Positions 18,348-26,807 are shown, counted from the first letter of the stretch. The stretch is 47,289 nucleotides of DNA from Holophaga sp. (GCA_031292735.1 JARLGP010000108.1:1-47289); one strand, 5' to 3'. Numbers and translations: made by a program. Notes: a model not told the origin generated them from the sequence alone.

Positions 18348-19610
18348 ATGAGCAAGGAAAGCAACGCGCTGTTCACGCCGATCAAGATCGGCCATCGAGT
18401 GGCGGAAAACCGGTTCGTCATCCAGCCGATGGAATTCAACGATGCCATCGGCAGCGAAGACCCGGCCCATCGCGGCAACCCCACCGCGCGCACCCTGGCC
18501 CGCTACAGCAACCTGCACAAGGGCAATGCCGGCCTGGTGATCCTGGAGGCCATCACGGTCAGCGAGGAATCCTTCGCCCGCACCAACCAGCTGATGATCC
18601 TGCCCCGCAACGCCAAGGCGCTCACCCAGTTCGTCAAGGACATCAAGTCGGTCAACGACAAGCCGATCTTCGTCTGCCAGCTCACCCACTCCGGCGAGAT
18701 CAGCAACCCCGACGTCTCCACCCGGGTGGCGCCCAGGGTCGAGCCGGGCTTCGATTCCCGCCTGCTCACCGACGACGACGCCGACAAGATCATCGACCAG
18801 TTCGCCGCCTCGGCCAAGATCGCCCATGACGCCGGCTTCGACGGCGTCGAGCTGAAGTTCTGCCACGGCTACCTGGGCGCGCAGATCCTGCGCCCCTACA
18901 ACAACCGCAAGTGGAAGTTCGGCGGCCCCAAGGAGAACCGGTTCCGGTTCGGCTACGAGATGTACGAGCGGGTGATGAAGGCGGTGAACGACCCCAACTT
19001 CATCATCGGCTCCAAGGTGACCATCTACGAAGGCATCCCGGGCGGGCAGGGCACCGCCGGCCCGGATTCCCCCGTGATGGACATCTCCGAATCGCTGGAG
19101 TTCATCAAGGGCATCGAAGCCCGCGGCGCCAAGTTCATCCTGCAGACGGCCGGCGGGCCTTCCGCCAACACCGTGCTGAACCAGCCGCCCCAGGCGCTTC
19201 CGGACGAAGCCTACATGCACTTCTACTTCGCCCATGAGGTGAAGAAGGTGGTGCGTCCGGAGACCGTGGTGATCGGTTCCGCCTACTCGGTGTTCAACGA
19301 CGGGCACCACAACTTCCGCTACGTGAACCCCGAGGAGAGCAGCCTGCTGGCCTGGGGCGACAAGAACGTCACCGAAGGCGTCACCGACATGATCGCCCTG
19401 GGCCGCCAGTCCATCGCCGACCCCGAGTTCCCGCGGAAGGTGATCGCCGGCCAGCTGGGCGAAGTGAAATGGTGCCACGCCTGCGACGGCTGCTTCGAGC
19501 TGCTGGCCCGCCAGCAGAAGGTCGGGTGCGTCACCTACGACCAGGAGAGCGCCAAGCTGCTGGCCAAGACCCGGCGCGAGTTCGGCCCGCTGTTCACGTC
19601 CCGGACCTAG
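18348..19610 (+). CDS. Old-yellow-enzyme / 2,4-dienoyl-CoA-reductase-like flavoprotein with Cys cluster
   Basis: A 420-residue TIM-barrel flavin oxidoreductase. The FMN barrel is seen in NRFVIQPMEFNDAIG, IFVCQLTHSGEI, FDGVELKFCHGYLGAQILRPYNN and the C-terminal DMIALGRQSIADPEF. It ends with CHACDGC plus a later GC (C376, C379, C382, C394), a likely [4Fe-4S] site as in 2,4-dienoyl-CoA reductase and TMA dehydrogenase. The long C-terminal NAD/FAD domain of those enzymes is missing, so electrons must come from elsewhere; a ferredoxin is encoded next. OYE enzymes reduce activated C=C bonds or act on related carbonyls. Its presence in a sugar operon is unusual. AGGGAG precedes the ATG. Confidence 0.8.
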   Translation: MSKESNALFTPIKIGHRVAENRFVIQPMEFNDAIGSEDPAHRGNPTARTLARYSNLHKGNAGLVILEAITVSEESFARTNQLMILPRNAKALTQFVKDIKSVNDKPIFVCQLTHSGEISNPDVSTRVAPRVEPGFDSRLLTDDDADKIIDQFAASAKIAHDAGFDGVELKFCHGYLGAQILRPYNNRKWKFGGPKENRFRFGYEMYERVMKAVNDPNFIIGSKVTIYEGIPGGQGTAGPDSPVMDISESLEFIKGIEARGAKFILQTAGGPSANTVLNQPPQALPDEAYMHFYFAHEVKKVVRPETVVIGSAYSVFNDGHHNFRYVNPEESSLLAWGDKNVTEGVTDMIALGRQSIADPEFPRKVIAGQLGEVKWCHACDGCFELLARQQKVGCVTYDQESAKLLAKTRREFGPLFTSRT

Positions 19611-19620
19611 TCCGGATCTG

Positions 19621-19665
19621 CCGGAAGAGGGCCCGCCGCGCCGGCGGCCCCCTTCCGGAATTTTT
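19621..19665 (+). terminator. Intrinsic terminator inside the sugar operon
   Basis: CCGGAAG...(19621 onward) pairs with ...CTTCCGG (19652-19658) through a long GC stem with one mismatch and one bulge, followed by TTTTT (19661-19665). It lies 11 nt after the flavoprotein stop and before the ferredoxin gene. It should end or attenuate transcripts from the ABC promoter, lowering expression of the last three genes unless they have their own promoter. Confidence 0.75.
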
Positions 19666-19711
19666 CCATCCCTACCCAAGCTGCAGCGGCATTGAAAGGA
19701 ACCTAGACACC

Positions 19712-19972
19712 ATGGCCCATGTCATCACCGATGATTGCATCAAGTGCGCGACCTGCACGGAATCCTGCCCCAGCGAAGCCATCCATCCCCTGCCGGACGA
19801 GGCGGGCTTCGATGCGGCCGACCAGCTGTACATCGACTCCCGGCTCTGCATGGATTGCGGCAGCTGCGCGCTGGCCTGCCCCACGGACGCCATCTATCCC
19901 GCCGGCAGCCTGCCCAAGGCCAAGGCGGATGCCTCGCGGCTGAACTACATCCATTTCCTGGAGAACGAATAA
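19712..19972 (+). CDS. 2[4Fe-4S] ferredoxin
   Basis: An 86-residue bacterial ferredoxin with two CxxCxxCxxxCP motifs: C9/C12/C15/C19 and C46/C49/C52/C56, each followed by the usual Pro. It carries low-potential electrons in the cytosol. It lies between the OYE-like flavoprotein, which has a Cys cluster but no NAD(P)H-binding domain, and a Gfo/Idh/MocA dehydrogenase. An electron-carrier role between pathway enzymes is therefore likely but unproven. The ribosome site (AAAGGA) is ~12 nt from the ATG, slightly far. Confidence 0.9.
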   Translation: MAHVITDDCIKCATCTESCPSEAIHPLPDEAGFDAADQLYIDSRLCMDCGSCALACPTDAIYPAGSLPKAKADASRLNYIHFLENE

Positions 19973-20013
19973 TCTTGGATCGGCGACGCGATCCAGCCCT
20001 AAAGGGGGTCTTC

Positions 20014-21177
20014 ATGCATGACCAGAAACTGCGATTTGCGATGGTGGGCGGCGGCCGCGGCGCCTTCATCGGGGCCGTCCACCGCAGGGCGGCGTGCTTC
20101 CACGGCAGCATGGAACTGGTGGCCGGAGCCCTTTCGGCCGATCCGGAAAAGGCGCGCCTGTCCGGGCAGGACCTGGGGCTGGAGCCGTCCCGGATCCATC
20201 CCGACTGGCAGTCCCTGCTCAACGACGAGCTGAAGCGGCCGGCCTCCGAGCGGATCCATTTCGTCTCCATCGTGACCCCCAACCACATGCACTTCCCGGT
20301 GGCCGCGGCCTTCACCGAGGCGGGCATCCACGTGGTGTGCGACAAGCCCCTGACCCACACCAGCGCCCAGGCCGCGGAACTGATCCGGCTTGCCCTGAAG
20401 CGGGACACGGTGTTCGGGGTGACCTACAACTACACCGGCTACCCCATGGTGCGCCAGGCCCGCGACATGGTGCGGGCCGGCACCCTGGGCGAGGTGCGCA
20501 AGGTGGTGGTGGAATACCACCAGGGCTGGCTGTCCCGGCTGGTGGAGGCCACCGGGACCAACAAGCAGGCCATCTGGCGCACCGACCCGGCCCGCAGCGG
20601 CATCGCCGGCGCCATCGGCGACATCGGCTCCCACGCCGAGAACCTGGTGGCCACCGTCACCGGGCTGGAGATCGAAGCCATCTGCGCCGACCTGAGCACG
20701 TTCGTCCCCGGGCGGCTGCTGGACGACGACGGCAGCCTGCTGATCCGCTACGCGGGCGGCGCCAAGGGGGTGCTGCTGGCCTCCCAGATCGCCCTGGGCT
20801 GCGACAATGATCTGCGGCTGCGCGTGTTCGGCAGCCAGGGCACGCTGGAATGGCACCAGGAGGATCCCAACGTGCTGCACTACGCCCCGGCGGACGGTCC
20901 CCGGCAGAAGCTGGTGCGCGGCGAACCCTGGCTCACCGAAGCGGCCCGGAAGGCCAGCTTCCTGCCCGGCGGGCATCCCGAAGCCTTCAACGAGGCCTTC
21001 GCCAACATCTACCTCGGCGTGGGCGAGGCGATCCGCGCCCGGCTCGAGCAGCGCCCGCTGGGGCCGCTGGAAGGGGACCACCCGACGCTGCGGGACGGCG
21101 CGCGCGGGGTCCGCTTCATCGAGAAGACCGTGCAGGCCTCCCGCGCCCGGGAAAAATGGACGCCCTGGAACGACTAG
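20014..21177 (+). CDS. Gfo/Idh/MocA-family sugar dehydrogenase
   Basis: A 387-residue NAD(P)-dependent oxidoreductase. It has an N-terminal Rossmann motif ([17 protein letters not shown]), the catalytic-domain entry [10 protein letters not shown] (the EKP-type lysine), and a second domain with [14 protein letters not shown], which carries the Asp-His pair typical of the family. Such enzymes oxidise sugar or inositol hydroxyls to ketones, often at C3. The start ATG at 20014 has AAGGGGGT upstream. It is 41 nt after the ferredoxin and 43 nt before a sugar isomerase, a pairing typical of 3-keto-sugar catabolism. Substrate not determinable. Confidence 0.86.
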   Translation: MHDQKLRFAMVGGGRGAFIGAVHRRAACFHGSMELVAGALSADPEKARLSGQDLGLEPSRIHPDWQSLLNDELKRPASERIHFVSIVTPNHMHFPVAAAFTEAGIHVVCDKPLTHTSAQAAELIRLALKRDTVFGVTYNYTGYPMVRQARDMVRAGTLGEVRKVVVEYHQGWLSRLVEATGTNKQAIWRTDPARSGIAGAIGDIGSHAENLVATVTGLEIEAICADLSTFVPGRLLDDDGSLLIRYAGGAKGVLLASQIALGCDNDLRLRVFGSQGTLEWHQEDPNVLHYAPADGPRQKLVRGEPWLTEAARKASFLPGGHPEAFNEAFANIYLGVGEAIRARLEQRPLGPLEGDHPTLRDGARGVRFIEKTVQASRAREKWTPWND

Positions 21178-21220
21178 CCCTGCCCTTGCTGAACCCACAT
21201 TCCCCGCTTGGAGGTATCCC

Positions 21221-22219
21221 ATGTCACGAAACATCACGCTCTACACTGGCCAGTGGGCCGACCTGCCGCTGGCCGAACTGGCGCCGCTGGCCAAGGAGAT
21301 GGGCTACGACGGCCTGGAACTGGCCTGCTGGGGCGACCACTTCGACGTGCAGGAGGCCCTGAAGTCCGACAGCTACTGCCGGGACAAGCGCCGGCTGCTG
21401 GAGACGGCGGGCCTGAAGTGCATCGCCCTGGCCAGCCACCTGGTGGGCCAGGCCGTCTGCGACCCCATCGACGAGCGGCACAAGGCCATCCTGCCCGAGG
21501 CCATCTGGGGCGACGGCGATCCGGAAGGGGTGCGCCGCCGCGCCGCCCAGGAGATGCAGGACACCGCCCGGGCCGCGGCCCGGTTCGGGGTGAAGGTCGT
21601 CACCGGCTTCACCGGCTCCAAGATCTGGCACTCCCTGTATGCCTTCCCGCCCACCTCCCAGGACTACTGGGACAACGGCTATGCCGATTTCGCGGCGCGC
21701 TGGACCCCCATCCTCGACAGCTTCGAGCGGGCCGACGTGGACTTCGCCCTGGAGGTGCATCCCACCGAGATCGCCTTCGACATCGCCAGCGCCGAGCGCG
21801 CGGTGGCGGCGGTGAACGGGCACAAGCGGTTCGGCTTCAACTTCGACCCCAGCCACCTGGGCTACCAGGGGGTGGACTACGTGGCCTTCCTGCGCCGGTT
21901 CGCCGACCGGGTCAAGCACGTGCACATGAAGGACGCCTGGTGGGGCAAGGGCGACGGCACGGTCGGGGTGTTCGGCGGCCACGCCAGCTTCGGCGACGCC
22001 CGCCGCTACTGGGACTTCCGCAGCGTGGGCCGGGGCATGATCGACTTCGAGGCGATCATCGTCGCCCTGAACGACATCGGCTACCAGGGCCCGTTGAGCG
22101 TCGAATGGGAGGACGGGCGCATGGACCGGATCTTCGGCGCCAAGGAAAGCGCCGCCTTCTGCCGCAAGCTGGACTTCCAGCCTTCGGGCCGGGCCTTCGA
22201 CTCGGCCTTCGAGCGCTAA
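21221..22219 (+). CDS. Sugar phosphate isomerase/epimerase-like TIM-barrel protein
   Basis: A 332-residue xylose-isomerase-like TIM barrel (AP endonuclease 2 superfamily). Metal ligands are suggested by [14 protein letters not shown] (Glu), [14 protein letters not shown] (Asp, His), [12 protein letters not shown] (His) and [12 protein letters not shown] (Glu). Relatives act as epimerases, isomerases, dehydratases or 3-keto-sugar lyases beside Gfo/Idh/MocA partners. GGAGG lies just before the ATG. It ends the rightward sugar operon, 1 nt from the stop of a convergent gene. Exact reaction unknown. Confidence 0.85.
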   Translation: MSRNITLYTGQWADLPLAELAPLAKEMGYDGLELACWGDHFDVQEALKSDSYCRDKRRLLETAGLKCIALASHLVGQAVCDPIDERHKAILPEAIWGDGDPEGVRRRAAQEMQDTARAAARFGVKVVTGFTGSKIWHSLYAFPPTSQDYWDNGYADFAARWTPILDSFERADVDFALEVHPTEIAFDIASAERAVAAVNGHKRFGFNFDPSHLGYQGVDYVAFLRRFADRVKHVHMKDAWWGKGDGTVGVFGGHASFGDARRYWDFRSVGRGMIDFEAIIVALNDIGYQGPLSVEWEDGRMDRIFGAKESAAFCRKLDFQPSGRAFDSAFER

Positions 22220-22220
22220 C

Positions 22221-22505
22221 TTACCGGGTAAGCCCCCACTGGCCCAGGGCCTGCACCAGGTTCTCCAGCTGCTCGTCTTCGGTGGTATGGAACCGGCTCA
22301 CCAGCTTCCAGCCCTGGGCCACCTTCTGGTAGCGGTGCAGCCACAGGTAGGGGCCGGTCCACGGACCACCCTCGGTGTCCCGGGTCTTCACCAGGAACGC
22401 CACGGTGGTCCATGGGCCCCGGGACAGCACCCGCCGGCCCAGCTCCTCGATGCCGGTCTCGTCGTCGTGCTCCAGGATGAGGTCGTCGATGTCGGGGATG
22501 ATCAT
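22221..22505 (-). CDS. Hypothetical small acidic/aromatic protein (94 aa)
   Basis: The N-terminal half is acidic ([21 protein letters not shown]) and the C-terminal half carries alternating strand-like segments ([28 protein letters not shown]). There is no signal peptide or membrane segment. GGAG precedes the ATG, and a GTAGAAT -10-like element lies 16 nt upstream, overlapping the stop of the radical SAM gene. I do not recognise the family. Confidence 0.65.
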   Translation of the reverse strand: MIIPDIDDLILEHDDETGIEELGRRVLSRGPWTTVAFLVKTRDTEGGPWTGPYLWLHRYQKVAQGWKLVSRFHTTEDEQLENLVQALGQWGLTR

Positions 22506-22520
22506 GGCAGCTCCACCGCC

Positions 22521-22526
22521 ATTCTA
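22521..22526 (-). promoter_or_regulatory. TAGAAT -10-like element for the 94-aa gene
   Basis: TAGAAT (read leftward) is embedded in GTAGAATGG, the same context seen before three other genes here (25249, 30567, 37419). No clear -35 is present. Confidence 0.4.
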
Positions 22527-24299
22527 CGCGGACGGCTCGAGCACCAGGCCCTCGGCCACCAGGGAGCGCAGGAACGCCACGCCGGCGGCGGATTCCCCGG
22601 CCAGCCCGCCGCCCAGCTGGAACCGGCGCAGCAGCTCCGCCTCGTCCGGGGCCAGGGTGCGCAGGGCCGGTTCGCCCTGGTGCATGAACAGCACGGCCTC
22701 GCAGGGCAGGGGCGGCAGCATGAAGGTGAGGTCCTCCAGCTCGGTGATGCCGGCGGCCAGCTGGTCCAGCAAGGCCCGGGGGTCGTGGTGGAAGCGGGCG
22801 AAGCAGGCCCGGGGGTTCATCCGGAGCGGGCCGGCCGCCCCGGCAGGAGGGTCTGCCTCCAGGTCGGCCTCGGCCAGGGCGCCGGAGCGCCCGAAGTAGG
22901 TGGCGATGTCCGCGGCCACCCGGCCCAGGGCCGGGTTGGGATCGTCCCGGAAGGCCGCCAGGACGAAGCCGCTCTGCAGCTCGGTGACGTCGGTGCCGGG
23001 GTTGGCCTCCAGGTAGTCCTGGAACCGGGCGAAGCATTCGCTGGGGCCGATGTCCAGGGCCGCCAGCAGGATGGCGAACCAGGGCACGGCCCGGCCCTGG
23101 TTGTAGAACAGGTCGCAGGCCCGGGCCAGGCGCTCGGCCCGATCCAGGTCGGCCCCGTCGAAGCCGGGCGCGGACAGCACCTGGTAGGGGTTTCCCGGCT
23201 GGAAGGCAAGGCCGAGCCCCGGCGCGGTCTCCCGCAGCCGGGTGCCGGGCAGCACCGACAGCCGGAAGATGTCCACGTGGTTGGGCATGAGCCCCAGGGC
23301 GAAGTCCAGGCTGGCCCGGAAGCCCTGCAGGGTGTCCCCGGGCAGGCCGTAGATCAGGTCGAAGCCGTAGCTGGCCCCGGCCTGGTGCAGCAGCAGGATC
23401 TTCGCCTCGAAATCGTTCCGGTCGAAGCTCCGGCCGATGTTCTTGAGCACGGGGCCGTGGGCGCTCTGCAGGCCGATCTGCAGGGTGCACTTGACCGCGG
23501 CGAACAGCTGGGCCAGCTCCCGGTCCAGGAACTCGGCGCGGAGCTCGAAGAAGAAGTGGATGCCGGGGGCGGTCCGGCGGATCAGGCGCAGCACCTCCTT
23601 GGCCTGGGCCTTGTGGTAGTTGAAGGTGGGGTCCAGCACCAGCACCTGGCTCACCATGCACTGCTCGAACAGGCGCAGTTCCGCCTCCACCCGGGCCATG
23701 GGCACCCGCCGGGTGCCGGAGCCGCCCCGGGATTCGAAGCAGAAGTCGCAGCTGAACGGGCAGCCCCGGGACAGCTCCCACAGTTGGCCCGGATAGTCGC
23801 GCGGGTCCAGGATGCCGTCCAGGAAGGGGCTGGCCAGGCCGCCCAAGTCGGCGATGGGGGCCGGACGGATGCCGGCGCGCAGTTCCTCTAGGCCGGCGCC
23901 CCGCAGCAGGGCGCCCATGGCGGTGACGATGAGCTCCTCCGCCTCGCCGGGCAGCACGAAGTCCACCGCCGGATCCCCCTCCACCCCGGCGCGGTCCGCG
24001 GTGGCCTCCGATCCGCCGGCGAACACGATGATGCCGGGCCGGCGCCGCTTCAGGATCCGGGCGGTTTCCATGGCCAGCCCGCGGTTCCACACGTACATGG
24101 AGAACCCCACCGCCTGGGGCTCTCCGGCCAGGATCCGGTCGGCGCAGGCTTCGGCTGACTGCCCCAGGTACAGGTCCAGGATGCGGGTGTCCAGCCCCGC
24201 CGGGTAGGCCCGCTTCAGGGCGGCGGCCAGCTGGGCCGGGCCCAGGGGCACGGCCCGCGGGGATGCTTCGATGTGGATGGCCACCAGTACCAGATGCAT
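22524..24299 (-). CDS. B12-binding-domain radical SAM protein (DUF4080-like)
   Basis: A 591-residue protein. The N-terminal ~150 residues form a cobalamin-binding-like Rossmann domain (HIEASPRAVPLGPAQLAAAL; VGFSMYVWN; IIVFAGGSEATA; VLPGEAEELI). The radical SAM domain has C180-x3-C184-x2-C187 (CPFSCDFC), with LDPTFNYHKAQAKEVL and QIGLQSAHGPVLKNIGRSFD. A C-terminal ~170-residue helical domain resembles DUF4080. Such proteins are probably methyltransferases or other radical enzymes acting on unknown small molecules. The start at 24299 is the first Met before a typical domain N terminus. The substrate cannot be inferred from the neighbours. Confidence 0.82.
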   Translation of the reverse strand: MHLVLVAIHIEASPRAVPLGPAQLAAALKRAYPAGLDTRILDLYLGQSAEACADRILAGEPQAVGFSMYVWNRGLAMETARILKRRRPGIIVFAGGSEATADRAGVEGDPAVDFVLPGEAEELIVTAMGALLRGAGLEELRAGIRPAPIADLGGLASPFLDGILDPRDYPGQLWELSRGCPFSCDFCFESRGGSGTRRVPMARVEAELRLFEQCMVSQVLVLDPTFNYHKAQAKEVLRLIRRTAPGIHFFFELRAEFLDRELAQLFAAVKCTLQIGLQSAHGPVLKNIGRSFDRNDFEAKILLLHQAGASYGFDLIYGLPGDTLQGFRASLDFALGLMPNHVDIFRLSVLPGTRLRETAPGLGLAFQPGNPYQVLSAPGFDGADLDRAERLARACDLFYNQGRAVPWFAILLAALDIGPSECFARFQDYLEANPGTDVTELQSGFVLAAFRDDPNPALGRVAADIATYFGRSGALAEADLEADPPAGAAGPLRMNPRACFARFHHDPRALLDQLAAGITELEDLTFMLPPLPCEAVLFMHQGEPALRTLAPDEAELLRRFQLGGGLAGESAAGVAFLRSLVAEGLVLEPSA

Positions 24300-24364
24300 G
24301 CGTCAGGCCTCACTGGGATCATAGCGGGCTCCAGCAAAAGGACCGAACCGGGCCCGGCCTGAGC

Positions 24365-24370
24365 TAGACT
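24365..24370 (+). promoter_or_regulatory. TAGACT -10-like element, possible leaderless transcript
   Basis: TAGACT ends 6 nt before the ATG at 24377, and no ribosome-binding site is present between them. If used, transcription would start at or next to the ATG. Confidence 0.35.
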
Positions 24371-24376
24371 CTTAGC

Positions 24377-24847
24377 ATGCCTCCGTCGCCGGAAACCCCC
24401 CTCGCCATCTACACCGAGCGCCTGCCCCAGGTGCGCCGGGTGTTCCGGCTCTACCCGGACCGGGTGGAAGTGGCCGCCCGCTGGACCTTCGGCCGGAACT
24501 ACCAGATCGTCGTCAAGCTGGCCGACCTTTCCGGCCAGATCAGCCGCTTCAACGTGAAGAACCGCTGGTTCCCCAGGGGCGTGATGCTCGGCTCCATCGC
24601 CGTGGGCTTCGCCCTGGTGCTGTCCCGGAGCGGCTACCCTGACCTGGTGCGGCGGGTGGCCGTCTTTGGCTGGCCCCTGGGGGGCCTAGCCTATATGGTG
24701 GCCCTGTTCAGCTTGCCCCGGCGCCAGTTCGTCCATTTCCCCCGCGCCAACGGCAAGCCGGGGCTGGACATCTGCAAGGCCGGCCCGGACCAGGCCCGGT
24801 TCGAGGCCTTCGTGAGCGCGGTGCGCCAGGGCATCACCCGGAGCTGA
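24377..24847 (+). CDS. Hypothetical membrane protein (156 aa)
   Basis: An N-terminal soluble part (residues 1-65), with a strand-like VEVAARWTFGRNYQIVVKLADL, precedes two hydrophobic segments (about 74-91 GVMLGSIAVGFALVLS and 97-117 VAVFGWPLGGLAYMVALFSL). These are followed by a basic cytoplasmic tail. The layout resembles small membrane proteins with PH-like domains, but I do not recognise a family. There is no Shine-Dalgarno sequence. It is divergent from the radical SAM gene, with a 77-nt gap. Confidence 0.7.
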   Translation: MPPSPETPLAIYTERLPQVRRVFRLYPDRVEVAARWTFGRNYQIVVKLADLSGQISRFNVKNRWFPRGVMLGSIAVGFALVLSRSGYPDLVRRVAVFGWPLGGLAYMVALFSLPRRQFVHFPRANGKPGLDICKAGPDQARFEAFVSAVRQGITRS

Positions 24848-24848
24848 A

Positions 24849-25133
24849 TCAGGCGATGATGTTGACCCCGCCGGATGCGGCCGCGCTGGTGGTGAGCGGG
24901 GCGTTGCCCGCCTGCTCCTGGGCCAGCACCTGGATGGCCAGCTGGTTTCCGGCCTGGGCCTGCTGGGTGAGCTGGTAGGTGGGCTCCTCCATCAGCTGGG
25001 TGAGGGTCGGCTGGGTGGTGGTGGTTGTGGTGGTGGCGGTGGTGGTGGCTGCGGCAGCCGCCGCCTGGGGCTTCGGGGTGGGAGCGACGGGCGGGAGGGA
25101 AGGGGTGGCCGTGACGTTCAGGACCGAACTCAT
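24849..25133 (-). CDS. Ala/Thr-rich low-complexity small protein (94 aa)
   Basis: A Pro-rich N terminus is followed by an Ala run and a Thr-rich run (TTTATTTTTTTQPT, about residues 30-43), then a Gln-rich helical part (YQLTQQAQAGNQLAIQVLAQEQAG). No signal peptide is seen. The ribosome site AGGAGG is perfect, so the gene is probably translated, but it lies in a tight CCTCC-TTT-GGAGG hairpin. Simple-sequence repeats make length variation likely. Function unknown; it is divergent from the sigma-54 activator. Confidence 0.65.
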   Translation of the reverse strand: MSSVLNVTATPSLPPVAPTPKPQAAAAAATTTATTTTTTTQPTLTQLMEEPTYQLTQQAQAGNQLAIQVLAQEQAGNAPLTTSAAASGGVNIIA

Positions 25134-25138
25134 GATGA

Positions 25139-25151
25139 CCTCCTTTGGAGG
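25139..25151 (-). promoter_or_regulatory. Hairpin masking a Shine-Dalgarno site
   Basis: In the leftward transcript, CCUCC-AAA-GGAGG folds as a 5-bp GC stem with a 3-nt loop. The GGAGG arm is the ribosome site of the Ala/Thr-rich gene, 5 nt before its ATG. This predicts translational control or damping. Confidence 0.45.
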
Positions 25152-25248
25152 GCGAAAAGGGAACTTACGGATTCACTCATCGGCATGAAATCGACATTCG
25201 ATTAATGAATATCCGTTTCGGGTCGTCCGGCCGGAGGGCGTGCGAGTG

Positions 25249-25254
25249 TAGAAT
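25249..25254 (+). promoter_or_regulatory. TAGAAT -10-like element for the sigma-54 activator gene
   Basis: TAGAAT in GTAGAATCGG context, ~28 nt upstream of the GTG at 25283; no clear -35. Confidence 0.4.
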
Positions 25255-25282
25255 CGGTGGGTTCCCAGCCCAGGAAGCCTCC

Positions 25283-26755
25283 GTGACCCCACATCTGCTC
25301 TCCCTTCAGGACCCCTCCCTGATCCAGCAAAAGGCCATGCAGTCCATGTTCGACTGCTTCGAAAGCCTGTGTGAAGGCACCGTGATGGTGGACAAGGCGG
25401 CGAACGTGGTGTGGATCAACGACCGCTACGCGGCCCGGCTGGGCATCGAACCCCGCCTGGCCATCGGCCAGGAGATCGAGGCGATCATCCCCAACAGCCT
25501 CATGCGCCAGGTGGTGACCACCGGCGAGCCGATCCTGCTGGACCTGCTGGAGGCCTCCAGCCAGACCTTCGTGGTGATGCGCATGCCGGTGCGCGACGAG
25601 GACGGGGAAGTGCTGGGAGCGGTGGGGTTCGCCCTGTTCAGCCACATGGAGGCGCTCAAGCCGCTGTTCGGGCGCTTTTCCAGCCTGCAGACCGAGCTGG
25701 TCCAGGTCCAGAAGAAGCTGGCCGAGGCCCGGCGCACCAAGTACACCTTCTCCTCGTTCATCGGCAACAGCCCCGCCACCATGGAGGTGAAGCGGCTGGC
25801 CCGGCGCGCCGCCATGCTCAACGCCCCGGTGCTGCTGCAGGGCGAGACCGGCACCGGCAATGAACTGCTGGCCCACGCCATCCATGCGGGGGGCCCCAGG
25901 TCGGCTCAGCCGTTCGTCACCGTGAACGTGGCGGCGGTTCCGGAGAACCTGCTGGAGGCGGAATTCTTCGGGGTGGCGCCGGGCGCGTACACCGGGGCGG
26001 ACCGGAAGGCGCGGCCCGGCAAGTTCGAGCTGGCCAACGGCGGCACCCTGTTCCTGGACGAGATCGGCGACATGCCCCTGAACCTCCAGTCCAAGCTGCT
26101 GCGGGTGCTGCAGGACCAGGAGTTCGAGCCGCTGGGCTCCAACCGGGTGATCCGGGTGGACGTGCGCATCATCGCCGCCACCAGCCGCGACCTGGAAACC
26201 ATGGCGGAGGACGGCCATTTCCGCAAGGACCTGTTCTACCGGCTGAACGTGCTGAACATCCCGGTGCCGCCCCTGCGCCAGCGGCCGGGCGACCTGGAAC
26301 TGCTGTGCGAGCACCTGCTGGAAGCCACCGGGCTGCAGAGCGGCGTCCCGGCCCGGGAACTCAGCCCCGAGGCCATGGAGGTGCTGCGCCGGCACACCTG
26401 GCCGGGCAATGTGCGGGAGCTGCACAACGTGCTGGAACGGGCGGTGATGAACAGCGACGAGCACCGGCTGGAGGTGGCCGACTTCCATGGCCTGGAAAAG
26501 GCCGCCGCCCGGCCCGTCCCCGACCTGCCGGAGGTGCCGGCCGGATCCAGCTACGCCGAGACCATGGCCCGGGCCGAACGGCGGATCCTGGAAGCGGCCC
26601 TGAGCGCCTGCTCGGGCAAGGTGGCCGATGCCGCCCGGCGCCTGGGCATCGGCCGGGCCACCTTCTACAAGCGGATGACCGCCCTGCAGCGGCTGTCTCC
26701 AAAGAGCGACACGTCTCCCGCTGGAGACGGCTATCGAAAAGGCCTACCTCGATAG
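25283..26755 (+). CDS. Sigma-54-dependent transcriptional activator (PAS, AAA+, Fis-type HTH)
   Basis: A 490-residue enhancer-binding protein. A PAS-like sensor (residues ~15-120, CEGTVMVDKAANVVWINDRYAARLG) and short linker precede an AAA+ domain. Walker B is GGTLFLDEIGD, the sigma-54 contact loop is GAYTGA (234-239, Tyr for the usual Phe), and a Fis-like HTH closes the protein (VADAARRLGIGRATFYKRM). The Walker A reads GETGTGNE: residue 193 is Asn (AAT, 25859-25861) where Lys is almost invariant, so ATPase activity is doubtful unless this is a base error. I chose GTG 25283 with AGGAAG 5 nt upstream; ATG 25205 would precede the -10-like element. It probably controls the CoA-transferase operon downstream. 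Confidence 0.88.
   Translation: MTPHLLSLQDPSLIQQKAMQSMFDCFESLCEGTVMVDKAANVVWINDRYAARLGIEPRLAIGQEIEAIIPNSLMRQVVTTGEPILLDLLEASSQTFVVMRMPVRDEDGEVLGAVGFALFSHMEALKPLFGRFSSLQTELVQVQKKLAEARRTKYTFSSFIGNSPATMEVKRLARRAAMLNAPVLLQGETGTGNELLAHAIHAGGPRSAQPFVTVNVAAVPENLLEAEFFGVAPGAYTGADRKARPGKFELANGGTLFLDEIGDMPLNLQSKLLRVLQDQEFEPLGSNRVIRVDVRIIAATSRDLETMAEDGHFRKDLFYRLNVLNIPVPPLRQRPGDLELLCEHLLEATGLQSGVPARELSPEAMEVLRRHTWPGNVRELHNVLERAVMNSDEHRLEVADFHGLEKAAARPVPDLPEVPAGSSYAETMARAERRILEAALSACSGKVADAARRLGIGRATFYKRMTALQRLSPKSDTSPAGDGYRKGLPR
26713..26728. promoter_or_regulatory. Activator-binding palindrome 1 (GTCTCC-N4-GGAGAC)
   Basis: Perfect arms around CGCT, extended by one more C/G pair outside. It lies inside the last codons of the activator gene, ~147 bp upstream of the -24 element. 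An extra GTCTCC half-site is at 26695-26700. Confidence 0.65.
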
Positions 26756-26807
26756 GAGCCAGCAGGGATAAAATCGGCCCCGGGGCCCCGGACGCCCCCG
26801 GGCGGAG

